A stretch of DNA of 64,000 nucleotides, from positions 6,592,174 through 6,656,173 of the forward strand of contig NW_022204507.1 of assembly GCF_008831285.2 (NCBI RefSeq), given 5' to 3'. Shown piece after piece: positions 49,172 through 60,374 of this stretch; the first letter of the stretch is position 1, and every line of letters starts with the position of its first letter. Source of the DNA: Nymphaea colorata (taxonomy: Eukaryota; Streptophyta; Magnoliopsida; Nymphaeales; Nymphaeaceae). The notes under the pieces were generated by a model. It saw only the letters and a list, made by a program, of their open reading frames with translations, ran no database searches and had not been told where the DNA came from. The position numbers and the translations under genes were made by a program.

Positions 49172-51143
49172 ATGGCCGCGCCTTCCTCTTTCTCGAAGAT
49201 CTGCTTCAACCCGAAGTGTGGTGCCTCGTCATCGGAGAGGTGGTGGAAAGGAAGGAGATTAAGGTCCGATGACGTGGCCGAGCTCTGTGGCCACTACGAG
49301 TATGTTCTTTTTCCTCTGTTTTGTTCTTTTTTCGTCTGGTTGTTGCCCGGCTAGGAGATCAGCATAAAGAAGATATCTTTGTCGTTCTTGAAACAGTTTT
49401 TTACATCCTCGTTAGGACAATTAAGTTGATGGACGCACAATTAAAATGATGGATGCTGAAATTTTTTGTGTATAAAATTTCCTTGGGGTACAAAGGATCG
49501 TGATTCGCCAGAAATGTGAATTTTATTTTTCTTGAAGCTTTTTCTCGTTAATAATTTTCAGCAGAGTGACAAGTTTGCCTCCTTTGGAATCACATGGTTT
49601 TCTCTAAGTTGTCGCTGTGAAACTGTTAGGAATTTTGAAGTGCTAGATTTAATATTGGATTTGACCTATCATGACATTTTAGATTTTATCGGAATTTGAG
49701 GCTCCCTTAAGACGAGGTCTACTTTTGTCTCTTAAGTTTTATCCTATGCATTCTCTTGGGATCTGCATAGGAATGCCAAAATCAATTTATTTTCAGATTC
49801 TCCGGTGAAATTACATCAGCGTCCACTTGAAAAAAACATAGATATCTGGCTTTTTCTTTCTGTGAATTTTTTACAGAGTCTGTATGTGTGGAGTGTATGC
49901 CCATGGTGGTGATGTGCTGGGTGTCATGCGCTCGAGCAGATTCGACAAGGAAAGCTACATGTCTTACTGTGAAGCCTTCACTTTTCTGTTGATTTGGTGC
50001 GGAAGTCGATCATTTCTTGGTTATTGAAGCGGTGGTGTGCAGAAAATGTGGTTTCGTTTCCCTGTTCTAGGCGAATTTTGTAAAGAATGAAGCTCTCTTA
50101 TTTGTTTAAATGCATGCAGATGGCCTTTTTAATTTTGCATCTGGCCTGTAAAGTGGGAAACTATTTTTCCTCTGACGGAATGGAGCATCGGTCGGCTACC
50201 CCCTTTTTTGTCGAGCGCTGGAGAGTCGGTTAGACGTCATACTTGTCCCTAATGAACCTTTGCCTGTCGTAGTGGTGACTGTGAAGAGCTATCCATCACT
50301 AGCAGCTATTGGTCGGTAGAGAAGAATTCTATCTTTTAGAATTTTGTATGCATAGAGGAATGGGGCTCCTTTGCTGTTGCTAGATTTGGATATTACCAAG
50401 TTATCACACCATTGGGGGATTTCATGTTACATGTGGATCTATTATATTTTTCCTATTTTTGATGGCTTTTCTGTAGAGAATTTCGTCAGAATCTTTTTCT
50501 TTACTGATAGTCCATCTTTGAACCTCTTTTAAAAACTTTATCTCCAATGCATTAACTGTATTTGGTTTTTTCTTCTTTTCTTTTAATCACCTAGGAAGCA
50601 GTAACCAATATTCTGCCACATTCTGTTGATAACTCTCTTTTGATCTTGTAGTTCTGCGTATGATGAGTTAAGGTTTTGTGATGATTTTCATTTTGATGCT
50701 GCTGGTGGAGGAACTGTGAGACATGTGGAAAGGTTAGAAACTGGGACGTAAACATCAACTCTAGTTGCCCTGTGTTAAAAATATGAAAATGCTCTGATCT
50801 ACTGTTCATGCATCAAAACGTAGCAAGTTGAAGAACCTACAAATGGAACTGGCTACACTTTTTTGATGAATTGCACTAATATCTGTTCTGATGCTTGAGA
50901 ACACAAGCATCAACTTGTATTCTTTTATTTAGAATGCAGTTAGATACATTCAGATTCCATTATGTCAAAAACTGTAGCCCTAAGTTGTTTTTGGAATTAC
51001 TTAAAAAATTCCTTTCCTTAACAAAATGTTTCTTATTCCAGCGTTTACATTGTGGGTGCATCGTTTCAGCTCATACATTCTTGCTCCTGGATGTTGGTGG
51101 AATAGAATGCATTTCATGTGCCAAGACAAGTTCACTTAATGCA
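49172..51143 (+). pseudogene. VAL/HSI2-like B3 repressor, zinc-finger exons
   Basis: VAL proteins are nuclear repressors that bind RY elements and recruit Polycomb complexes. Exon 1 (49,172-49,299) encodes MAAPSSFSKICFNPKCGAS followed by SERWWKGRRLRSDDVAELC, matching the ERWRKGW-L-SG-A-LC start of the VAL zinc finger. Exon 2 (50,652-50,732) has SAYDELRFCDDFHFDAAG, then in another frame WRNCETCGK, implying loss of one base. Exon 3 (51,042-51,143) is RLHCGCIVSAHTFLLLDVGG followed by IECISCAKTS. Splice sites are canonical (GTATGT, TTGTAG, AAG|GTTAG, CCAG, GCA|GTAAGC). The B3 part continues beyond a retrotransposon at 59.5 kb. Confidence 0.9.
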
Positions 51144-51558
51144 GTAAGCCTTTTAATTGTTGGGAAAAAGAAGTCTCATATATATTTTGATGTTACATTA
51201 TTGCAGCACATTTGTGGTTTGGGCTGTATGGTTGACTGCTGATTCCACAACTACCACATGGATGCAGCAATGAGCTCTCGTTCAGCAACTTTCATCGATT
51301 TTATGATCATTGGCTGGACGGCCAATAAGGTTTATGTCCAGACATCCTGGGAAGAATTATCTGATTTTTGGGGAAAAATTTCACCTCTAGAAAATGCATG
51401 TCCTCTGTAGGCTATTGCTAGTTGGTTTTTGTGATATACTGAAACATTTTCTTATGGATTGCTTGGATTGTACAAAAAAAATTCCCCATTCTTTTAGATG
51501 CTTTACTAATTATTTGTTTCTGTTCTATCATTTTTCATCAATTTGCTTGCTGGGCATC
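51144..51558 (+). other. VAL pseudogene intron, left of retrotransposon
   Basis: Follows the GTAAGC donor of the third VAL exon. No further VAL exon is recognisable before the LTR boundary. The five bases before the LTR are GCATC. Confidence 0.55.
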
Positions 51559-54500
51559 TGATGCGACCTGCCCTTGTAGCTGCTCAAAAGAGACCAAGTT
51601 GCAGTCGCTTCTCAAGATCCATTGGGGTTAACATGCCGAGAAAGGTTAAAAGAATAGGGATTACAAAATTTCGTTCCCTAGATGGACACAACCCCGACTG
51701 AATATATCTCTTAGGACTGATATACAAGTAGTGGTTCAACCTACTACAAATCAAGAATGGGAATGTGAGGCTTTACAAGCGTCAACGATACAAGAAGATC
51801 TCTCCCTCACTCAACAATCACATCATCCATGCCAAACCATACATTCAATCCCTAGGTCGAGAATTCCACACCCTTCACCCTAGGACAGTCCGATAGCTTG
51901 GGAATGTGTCCTCAGCTTGGTGAGCTTTGGAGGATTCCCGAATGGCTGCAAACCCAAAGGTTGGCTGGAAATCAAATGCACCCACCCATGCAGCTATAGC
52001 GGGTTTCGGATGTACCTTGCTGGAGCTAGTCCAGCACTCACCGAGGAAGAAGGCCAAATATATCCTTAGTATTCAGCAATACTCCACAGCTCAATCGGCT
52101 ACAAGTCCTCCGATGGCGGTCAATCTCCAATGCGCAGGCTCCTAGTGTTTAAGACAACACTAGTAGTTTACTGTTCTTGTAAGAAACAGCTGAACAGAAA
52201 GTAATGGAGAAGGTGTGTCACCCCAATTGCAGGAAACCCCAATTGTGTGATATAGATTGGGGGAAGCTATCTTCAGATTGGTGCTGAAGATCGCCCTTCG
52301 CCTTCAAATGGACGGTAGATTGGAATGAAGTCCACCACCAGCCTGCTATGCCTGTGAAGTGCGCTTTGAGAAAACAGGAGCAGTCACTGTATGCAATCCG
52401 AAATCACAGATGAATGCAGGAGTGGAGATGCTTCACCAGAGATGAGATCAACCCCTACTATCTGTAATCGAATTAGGGGGATGCTGGCGTCGAATGGGCA
52501 ACGACGCACACCTAGTCAAGACAGCTCCTTGCTACAAGATCGAGCTCCAACAAGTTCTGCTTCTCGCCTAATTCAACAGCTTGCTGCCACACTATCAGCA
52601 GAGAGTATGGTGCTGTGAAGGAATCAAGAGCTCAAGCAGAAGATAATTCTACAGATCATCAAGCTCAAGTCATGGAGAATGCACTAGAGAATCGATTTCA
52701 CCCAAGTCCATAACAGAATTTGGGGAAACGGGGAGAATCCCTCTCGTAGGTGTCTAACCAGCTCCTAGACTAGCGTTCCTTCAAAGAATCATAACTCCAT
52801 GTACAGAGGTCTAAAAATCATGAAATTTGATCTGGAGGAAGCCAAGATCTGGAGGATTAGACGATCCAAAAATCAGCCCCAAAGTCATTTCCAATAGGTG
52901 GATTGTTGAAAATTGAAGTCACGCCTAGTTTTGCCTGAAATCAGCCAGTTGCAGGACTTAGGCAATGTCTGGAGCCAGTCACCTTCAAAAATTCGCCAAA
53001 TTAAACCGCAGCTCGGATTGAGCTAAAATTTGGACCAGTGATAGCTGAGATTCTGTTGTACAAACGCCTAAAAATTCAGCTTCAAAGCAGCTATCAAAAG
53101 GTGAGTCGTTGAGGATTGAAATCAGCCTAGTTTCTGGTGTCACTCAGAACTCTGCCACCTAATTCCTCGATCCACCGTCATGATTCCGATCAGTTCCGGT
53201 GAACTATTCAAAACAGCTCGGATTCTTCCCAAGCTTCACCAGAATGATCCCCCAAGAGTTATGAAGACGTCTGAGCCATTTCCCTGCTCAGATCGACCTC
53301 CGATCGCCAGAATTGTGCTGATTTTCAGAGATTGTCGTCGTTGTCTTAAGAACAGGAATTCAGCCTCTATTTCTTCATCTTCAGTCAGTCGATTCCTCAC
53401 TGTTTCACTCTGTAGCTCGTGGCAAGGGATACGCAACAATTAGACAAGATTGCGACAGTAAGTTAAAAGAATTTAAATAGATTAGGTCAGACGTTAGGCG
53501 ATCTGCCTGAAACAGGGATCATTCTCACCTGACCTCATCAGCCTCTCAAATCCTTCGATCTCACTCAGATCAGACCGATCTATTCATCTCATTAGATGAG
53601 TTGACTCAAATCGATCAGAAGGCCAGCATCCTCTCCTCTTCTGATCGGGTAAACTGGAAGTTCTCGCAATAGAATATCCACGGAGAAGGATTTCTTACCG
53701 ATTGAGAAGTTCGTCCGCCTTTCGACGTGTAGTTCAGCAATTCCTCTGATGAGCTACGATTTACTACGCAACCGAATGATCCTTTTCCGATTCAAACCTC
53801 TAAGTGCCTCAAGGATTGGGAGCACTTGCACTGTGACCGGAACTACTTCTGCACTCTATTCGACGTCTACATTTTCGTAGCCTTCCCAGTTTGGCTCCTC
53901 TAGTTCTGTAGGCGATCTTCTTCTCCAGCAAAGTCTCCTTCGCAGACAAGCCTTTGGCGCCACACTTAAGCAGCTCAACTCTCTCGCGCGGGAGAGAAAA
54001 GATTTCTTTTTTTGGTTCAATTTCCAAAAGTTACAAGTTTTGGCAAAGTCTCCAGCTTATATGCCGCTGGACTGTCTCGGGGTTAACCTGTTGTCTCGGA
54101 CTGATACGAGTACAAGACCAGACTCGATCAAATCCAAAACAAAACAAGTACAATGACTTGGTCTGGGCTTGAACCCAGCCGTGACGCGCTCTGGTTAGCT
54201 TGAGCTCTTGCCAACTAAACCTGACCCGGATGCACTCTTGGTTGTGCCCAGTCTTCCTTGGTCTCGTACAGCTGACGCAGTCTTTCTCTGCTCGAACCAG
54301 CAACCTCTGCTCTTCAGCCTTGCTCTACTGACCACTGACCTGACCGAACCTAGTCCCTTCCATGCTCTGCTCAGCTGACTGAACCTTGCTTCAACCCACT
54401 GTATGCTCCTCGCTCTCGTCACCGGCTGCAATCTATAGGTCACATCTCTCTTTAGTCTTCAGATTAACCTCACAACAGATATCGCTGCCCTTCGTGATCT

Positions 54501-54849
54501 CCCTCGTCGGCTTGTGCCTAACACTTTACGCTTTGGTCTCCTCAGAAGTAAGGTTAACCTCCCTAGTCTCCGGACTGCCTATATCAATCGGCCTTTCAGT
54601 CTTGCCCCCTAAATTTAGCGCCTCGGCTTTGCTTGACATGGAATTAGCCTCACTTTGCTCAAAACACCTTGGCCCTCCCTGTATCTTCTCTCGGTTAACT
54701 CACAATGCCTAAAGTCAATAGCTTCAACTGATGCCGTGCTAGCCATCTCCCCGCTTCTGACCATGACTGCGGTAGCAGCTGGTATCCTGCCTACGTCCTC
54801 GGCAGCCTCATCGGCCACTCTCGGCTGTGCTCTAGATAGGTGCACATCA
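51559..54849 (-). mobile_element. element B: 3' LTR (~3.29 kb)
   Basis: On the minus strand it begins TGATGTGCACC directly after a polypurine tract and ends GGTCGCATCA, so its termini form the perfect inverted repeat TGATG/CATCA. It aligns along its length with 57,013-58,944, which ends identically. It contains a ~1.37 kb segment (about 51,836-53,205) absent from the other LTR. It is one of the longer plant LTRs. Short open frames on either strand have no recognised domain. Confidence 0.88.
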
Positions 54850-55377
54850 AGTCCACCCCCCTTGAATGGAGCTTGTCCCCAAGCTTTCTTTTGACAGTCA
54901 TCACGGTGTGTTGGAACTGACTTAATACATTTCACATCTCCACCCTCACCTACCCTGCTTGGATGAGGACCATAGTCCCTCGGCAAGGACCTTGGTAAAG
55001 ACTTTTGGTATATGGGAGGTCCTTGGTCACCCCTGTAGGCATTCGTCATGAACCCAATTTCTTGACGTCCTCTATCATGGGCTTGCCAAAGTCAGCCCCC
55101 AGTTTTGTCATCGAACTTCTCAACAAGTAATAGTTTTTTGTCCTTGTTGTCAGCAATAGCACACCATGCTTCTACTGCTCTCTTAGCCTTCACCTAGAGC
55201 ATACAATATGACCGTATAGGGTTTGTCATAACAGTCTTGGACTGTTATGCAATTTGCTGCATTTGAGCCTCTTTCAGTTGTGATTCCTTCTTTCCCATGG
55301 AAGAACTACTGCCCATCTGGTCTGACCCTTCTCCTGGACCTTGTGCTGCTATGGTCTTTGCAGACTTTGTGTCAACA
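54615..55377 (-). pseudogene. element B 3' ORF, copy 1, crossing the PPT into the LTR
   Basis: Minus-strand coding-like sequence starting near 55,377 with homology to the 261-codon frame at 58,710-59,495. This copy has a stop near 55,195 and another near 55,080, and an intact 144-codon stretch from 55,049 to 54,615. Shared motifs: PPIYQK, RSLPRDYGPHPS and WGQAPFKGGGLDVHL. The KGGGL codons are the polypurine tract itself, so the frame continues into the LTR. Its function is unknown; it resembles no gag, protease or polymerase. It is joined directly to the protease remnant, in place of the polymerase. Confidence 0.55.
54850..54863 (-). other. element B polypurine tract
   Basis: Minus-strand AAGGGGGGTGGACT immediately precedes the LTR start TGATGTG. 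This is where plus-strand priming of an LTR retroelement occurs, and it confirms the LTR boundary and element orientation. Confidence 0.8.
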
Positions 55378-55680
55378 GCAGTTAAGACAACTTGTCATTT
55401 GCTATTTGCTTAGGGAACATAATGGTCTTGGTGGCAAAGTCCCATTGGATTTTTCCCAACGTTCTGAACCATTGCATTCCCAAAATTACATCTACTCCAT
55501 GGATAGGCAGTATTATGGTTACTGATGTATCCAACAACCTTCATGGGATCCGAATGTCTTATATTATCTACCGTGTGACATAGCACCTGGCTGTCATCAT
55601 GAGATTCATAGTTCGGCCTTTCTTCCTGGATGTCTTGCTCTAGGTGATTGCTCAACTTTATACTCTTCATCTTGGTCATC
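55378..55680 (-). pseudogene. element B protease remnant
   Basis: The minus strand keeps the end of a Ty3/gypsy aspartic protease, LPIHGVDVILGMQWFRTLG (about 55,500-55,440), followed by IQWDF. The piece before it (DPMKVVGYISNHN) is the usual start of the domain. The central part with the catalytic DSG motif is deleted and the two pieces are in different frames. Reverse transcriptase, RNase H and integrase are entirely absent: the next recognisable sequence is the 3' ORF. Confidence 0.8.
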
Positions 55681-56971
55681 TATGACTATGAAAAACTTGA
55701 TCTCTTTGCACTTATGTCCACGAAACCACTTGTCATCACAATGATAACACAACCCCCTTGCCATTCTCTCATCCCGCTCTTACTGGGTAATGTATTCTTT
55801 CTTAGGCTGTTAGAGGTTGTCTGTGGTAACTCCTTCTTCTTTGGTAACATTTCTGGATCCGGCGGTCTGGTCCGATGTGGGTCAAACCTTTTGCCTTGCT
55901 CTTGGAGAGCCCGTTTCCGTTCCATTTTCTCTTCTTTGTGTTGGGAAACTTTCATGCATATCTTTAAGTCACGATCGTAGCACAGCCAACTGAATATCAG
56001 GCAGCAATCCCCCAATGAAAGCTCCAACTAATGCTGCTTCATCCCAACCTCGTACTTGGTAAGATAAACTTTCAAACTTGTGTTGACAGGCGAACACCAT
56101 CCCGGTTTGAGTGAGATTCTTTAACTGCACATTGAAATCTGTAATTCTGGAATCTTCAAACCTACTCATCAGCTCATTCTTGAACTGCTCCCAAGTTTGA
56201 TTTGGTTCTCAGTAGCTAGTCCACTGAAACCACTTCAAGGCTTCCCCTTCGAAGTACATCATTGCGTAGGTAATTTTTTTATCATTTGGTATGCCTTGAC
56301 ACAGAAAATATCTTTCAGCTTTGAAAATCCATTCATGAGTTTGCTGACAACTAAATCTTGAAAATTCGATCTTAAGTGGTGGCGCTCTTGCTTCAACCAG
56401 ATTTCGGTTTCTCACCCTTGACACCCTACCGGCTGTCCCGTATCATCAACCGGTCGATTAGCTTCCTCATGATCCACCCAAACTGGTCTTTGATGATCAT
56501 GGACCAGTGGTGGTTGGCATTCCCCTTGTGATTCAACCTTAAGATTAGGTTGATCAGTCCCCTCACGCCTATCTCCCACATTTGCACTCCCTTAGACCGA
56601 TTTTTGAGTTTTTCTAATTCTTCAAGTATGTTAATAGCTATCGGTCCTTCATGATTATTTTGTCTTTCATAGGACGTGCTAGGCGTATTAGACCTGGTTT
56701 TGCCATGATTCTCATGGTTTATAACACTTTGCATAGTCTTTTCAACCTGCTCCATGCATTGGTTGAGTTGATGGTTTGAAGTAGTAACCGCAGTAATCAA
56801 TTGCATCTTGCGGCCTAGCTTGCTGTCTATTCCAGTCATCTTGCAATCTATCCCATTCATCTTGCTCTCCATCTGAGCTATCTTCTCATTTCCAAAATCC
56901 AACTCTACCACAACTTCATCATCGTCTTGAGGAATCACCTCGGCTTCCGGCTGCTTGCCTTTTCTCACCAT
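55681..56971 (-). pseudogene. element B gag
   Basis: The minus-strand gag begins at 56,971, 28 bp after the primer site, with MVRKGKQPEAEVIPQDDDEV and a coiled stretch containing KMNGIDCKMTGIDSK. The gag fold follows after a frameshift: PPLKIEFSRF, HEWIFKAERYFLCQGIP and EGEALKWFQW. A stop after WTSY precedes FKNELMSRFEDSRITDF and GGLLPDIQLAV. A CCHC knuckle lies near 55,740 (CYHCDDKWFRGHKC). Several stops (56,208, 55,968, others) break the frame. It resembles element A gag in order and motifs but is clearly a different family. Confidence 0.87.
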
Positions 56972-56998
56972 ATTTGCTGTGTCAAAGACCCCAAAACA

Positions 56999-57010
56999 GC
57001 TCTGATACCA
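56999..57010 (-). other. element B primer-binding site (initiator tRNA-Met)
   Basis: Minus-strand TGGTATCAGAGC is a perfect match to the plant initiator tRNA-Met primer site, 2 bp inside the LTR end GGTCGCATCA. It fixes element orientation as minus. Confidence 0.95.
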
Positions 57011-57012
57011 CT

Positions 57013-58944
57013 TGATGCGACCTGCCCTTGTAGCTGCTCAAAAGAGACCAAGTTGCAGTCACTTCCCAAGATCTATTGGGGCTAACATGTCGAGGAAGGT
57101 TAAAAGAATAGGGATTACAAAATTTCGTTCCCAAGTTGGACACAACCCCGACTGAATATATCTCTTAGAACTGACATACAAGTAGTGGTTCCCTCCCAAG
57201 TTTCAACCTACTACAAATCAAGAATGGGAATGTGAGGCTTTACAAGTGCCAACGATACAAGAAGATCTCACCCTCACTCTACAATCACATCCTTGTGGCG
57301 ACTAACCAAAGCAGCTCAGATTCTTCCCAAACTTCACCAGAATGATCCTCCAGAGTTATGAAGACGTCTGAGCCATTTCCCAGCTCAGATCAACATCTGA
57401 TCACCAGAATTGTGCTGATTTTCAGAGATTGCAGTCGCTGCTTCAGAACAGGAATTCAATCTCTGTTTCTTCATCTTCAGTCAGTTGATTCCTCACTGTT
57501 TCACTCTGTTGCTCATTGCAAGGGATACACAACAATTAGACACAGATTGCGACAGTAAGAATCAATTCTTAAAAGAATTGAAATCGATCTAAGTCAGATG
57601 TTAGGCGATCTTCCTGGAAAAGGGATCGTTCTAGCCTGAACTAGTGAGCATCTCAAATCCCTCTCAAATCCTTTGATCTCAGTCAGATCAGACTGATCTA
57701 TTCTTCTCATTAGATGATTGACTCAAATCGATCAGAACGTCAGCATCCTCTCCACTTCTGATCGGTAAAAAGAAGTCTCGCGTAGATATCACGGAGATGG
57801 ATTCTTACTGATTGAGAAGTTCTCCGACTGTCAACGTGCAGTTCAGGAATTCCTCGATGAGCTATGATCTGCTGCACAACCGAGCGATCCTTCTTCTGAT
57901 TCCTGCCTCTAAGTGCTCAAGGATTGGAGAGCACTTGCACTGTGATCAGATCAACTTCTGCACTTTATTCGACGTCTACAGTTCGACAACCTTCCTGGTT
58001 CGGCTCCTCTGGTTCTGTAGGCGATCTTCTTCTCCAGCAAAGTCTCCTTCGCTGGAAAAGCGTTTGGTGCCACACTTATGCAGCTCAAACTCTATCGCGC
58101 GGAGGGAAGAGGTTTCTTTTATTGATTCAATTTCCAAAAGTTACAAGTTTTGGCACAGTCTCCAGCTTATATGCCGCTGGACTGGCTTGGGTTTAACCCG
58201 TTGTCTCGGACTGATACGAGTACAAGACCAGACTCAATCAAATCCAAAACAAAACAAATACAATGACTCGGTCTGGGCTTGAACCCAGCCATGACGCACT
58301 CAGGTTAGCCTGAGCTCTTGCCAACTAAACCTGACCTGGACGCACTCTTGGTTGCGCCCAGTCTTCCTTGGTCTCTTACAGCTGATGCAGTCTTTCTTGC
58401 CCGAACCAGCAACCTTGCTCTACTGACCACTAACCTGACCGAACCTAGTCCCTTCCATTCTCTGCTCAGCTGACCGAGCCTTGCTTGAACCCATTGTATG
58501 CTCCTCGCTCTCGTCACCGGCTGCAATTTGTAGGTCGCAACTCTCTTTAGTCTTCAGATTAACCTCACAACAGATGTGGCTGCCCTCCACAATCTCCCTG
58601 GCCGACTTGTGCCTAACACCTTACACTTTGGTCACCTCGGAATTAAGGTTAACCTCACTAGCCTCCGGACTGCCTATCTCAATCAGCCCTTCAGTCTTGC
58701 ACTCTACATTTAGCGCCTCGGCTTTGCTCGACATGGAATTAGCCTCAGTTGGTTCAAAACGCCGTGGCCCTCCCTGTATCTTCTCTTGGTTAACCTTACA
58801 ATGCCTAAAGTCAATAGCTTCAACTGATGCCGCGCTAGCCATCTCCCCGCTTCCGACCATGACTGCGATAGCAGCTGGTATCCCCCTACGTCCTCGACAG
58901 CCTCCTCGGCCACACTCGGCTGTGCTCTAGGTAGGTGCACATCA
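57013..58944 (-). mobile_element. element B: 5' LTR (~1.93 kb, internally deleted)
   Basis: Same ends as the 3' LTR (TGATGTGCACC ... GGTCGCATCA on the minus strand) and parallel sequence throughout. It lacks the ~1.37 kb present in the other copy; the deletion point is near 57,295-57,310, where ACAATCACATCC passes into CAGCTCAGATTCTTCCC. Adding the deletion back gives the same total, ~3.3 kb. Outside it lies another polypurine tract rather than a simple target duplication. Confidence 0.88.
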
Positions 58945-59495
58945 AGTCCACCCCCCTTGAATGGAGCTTGTCCCCAATCTCTCTTTTGACAGTCATCACG
59001 GTCTGTTGGAACTGCCTTAATACAGTTCACATCTCCATCCTCACCTAACCAGCTTGGATGAGGACCATAGTCCCTCGGCAAGGACCTTAGTAAACACTTT
59101 TGGTATATGGGAGGCTTGGACACCCTGTAGGCATTCGTCATGAACCCAATTTCCTGACATCCTCTATCATGGGCTTGCCAAAGTCGGCCCCCAGTTTTGT
59201 CATCGAACTTCTCAACAAGTAACAGTTTTTGGTCCTTGTTGTTAGCAATAGCACACCATGCTTCCGCTGCTCTCTTAGCCTTCACCTCGAGCATATAATA
59301 TGACTGTATAGGGTTTGTCATAACAGTCTTGGACTGTTCTGCAATTTGCTGCATTTGAGCCTCTTTCAGTTGTGATTCCTTCTTTCCCATGGAAGAACCA
59401 CTGCCCATCTGGTCTGACCCTTCTCCTGGACCTTGTGCTGCTATGGTCTTTGCAGACTTTGTGTCAACAGCCATTATAACAGTCTTGAACTGCAC
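58710..59495 (-). CDS. element B 3' ORF, copy 2 (261 codons)
   Basis: The longest undisturbed form of the element B 3' ORF. It starts around 59,495, though its first ~9 codons are outside the region shared with copy 1 (which stops at about 59,471). Features: a Gly/Ser/Gln-rich start with KKESQLKEAQMQQIAEQSK (probably helical), KAKRAAEAWCAIANNKDQK, RSLPRDYGPHPS, and WGQAPFKGGGLDVHL over the polypurine tract (58,945-58,958). The last ~75 codons are LTR sequence. I do not recognise any domain. It lies outside the 5' LTR, so it is the 3' end of a second, truncated element sharing that LTR. Confidence 0.5.
   Translation of the reverse strand: MQFKTVIMAVDTKSAKTIAAQGPGEGSDQMGSGSSMGKKESQLKEAQMQQIAEQSKTVMTNPIQSYYMLEVKAKRAAEAWCAIANNKDQKLLLVEKFDDKTGGRLWQAHDRGCQEIGFMTNAYRVSKPPIYQKCLLRSLPRDYGPHPSWLGEDGDVNCIKAVPTDRDDCQKRDWGQAPFKGGGLDVHLPRAQPSVAEEAVEDVGGYQLLSQSWSEAGRWLARHQLKLLTLGIVRLTKRRYREGHGVLNQLRLIPCRAKPRR
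58945..58958 (-). other. second polypurine tract outside the 5' LTR
   Basis: AAGGGGGGTGGACT on the minus strand, identical to the tract at 54,850-54,863, abuts the outer edge of the 5' LTR. A polypurine tract belongs upstream of a 3' LTR, so this LTR was once the 3' LTR of another element copy. Confidence 0.8.
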
Positions 59496-59559
59496 ATCGA
59501 CCTTCTGTTGACGGTTTCACAGATCAATATAAAAAAAAAAATTGGAGTCTGGCTCCAGT

Positions 59560-60250
59560 GCCAAATTCTGGACTTGCACAGGTATAGCAATCTTTTGGGC
59601 TTTTGCACTCCTTAGCTTGGAATTCCAACTCATGTTCAACGATGAAGTATCCTAGAACTGAAAAGGTAGGTGAAAAACTCCTAGAATTGGAGCAGGCATC
59701 TACCTGCTTTGTTGAGAACCAAAATGTATTTGAAAAGGAAGCAGGTGGTGACTTCAAGCTCCCTGCACATAACAAGATTGACATTGGGAATTCAGAAATT
59801 AATGTGTGCACTTCTTTAGGTGCATCGGATCAAGATAATATAGGAGGCTAGCTGGTACCAAGCATGTGAAAGGAAGAAATATCCATGAAACTGAAAGCAA
59901 CATGATCATAAGCTCAAGAAATCTCTTGATGGTCAAAAACATGAATCATCTGGTTCATGCCAAAATGTAACACAACCGTCTGCTTCTCCGAAGGACGATG
60001 AAGCAAGGGATTCAAGAAAGCCTTCTGGATCTCATGCATGTGAACAGTGGCCTTCTATGTTGCAACAGGAAAATCCTTCCAGCTTTCATACTGGGCTGGA
60101 CTTTTCTAAAGAGGAAAAAAATCCGGCCACCATGGCAAGGCATCGCAGCGAAGGATGGGCAAGAAATCAGTCTATCCCTTCTGGATATTGGCCAAGGATC
60201 AGCAGCAATCAGGAGCTTCAGAAATATTAGGAGAGTATCCACTTCTACAT
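59560..60250 (+). pseudogene. VAL-like pseudogene, exon between zinc finger and B3
   Basis: Plus-strand exon-like sequence corresponding to the linker and nuclear-localisation segment of VAL proteins. The first part (59,603-59,850) encodes ELEQASTCFVENQNVFEKEA. A stop at 59,849 and frameshifts follow. Later parts read KHESSGSCQNVTQPSASPKD, then RHRSEGWARNQSIPSGYWPR and NQELQKY, matching the conserved R-x-R-x-E...NQ-L-x-x-YWPRIT-QELQ-I block just before B3. A TAG follows QKY. It shows that the VAL gene resumes on the far side of the retrotransposon in the same orientation. Confidence 0.82.
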
Positions 60251-60374
60251 AGTTTCAGAATTGTACCGTAAAGCACATTTGCTTGGCGTGATTGATTCAC
60301 TCCAAAACTTGCACTTGATTTGTTGATATTATAGTGAATCCAAGTCCTCCATGTGATCCTTGACCTTCCATAAG

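Noticed and set aside
55371-59471. TGTTGACAC at 55,377 and 59,469 as the LTR start of element B
   Set aside because: Homology between the copies does stop there, but TGATG/CATCA termini next to a polypurine tract at 54,849 and 58,944 give a better LTR boundary; the outer part is a duplicated 3' internal region.
51554-59474. Target duplication for element B (GCATC against GCCAT)
   Set aside because: The outer end is a truncated second element, not an LTR end, and the bases do not match; no true duplication can be claimed.
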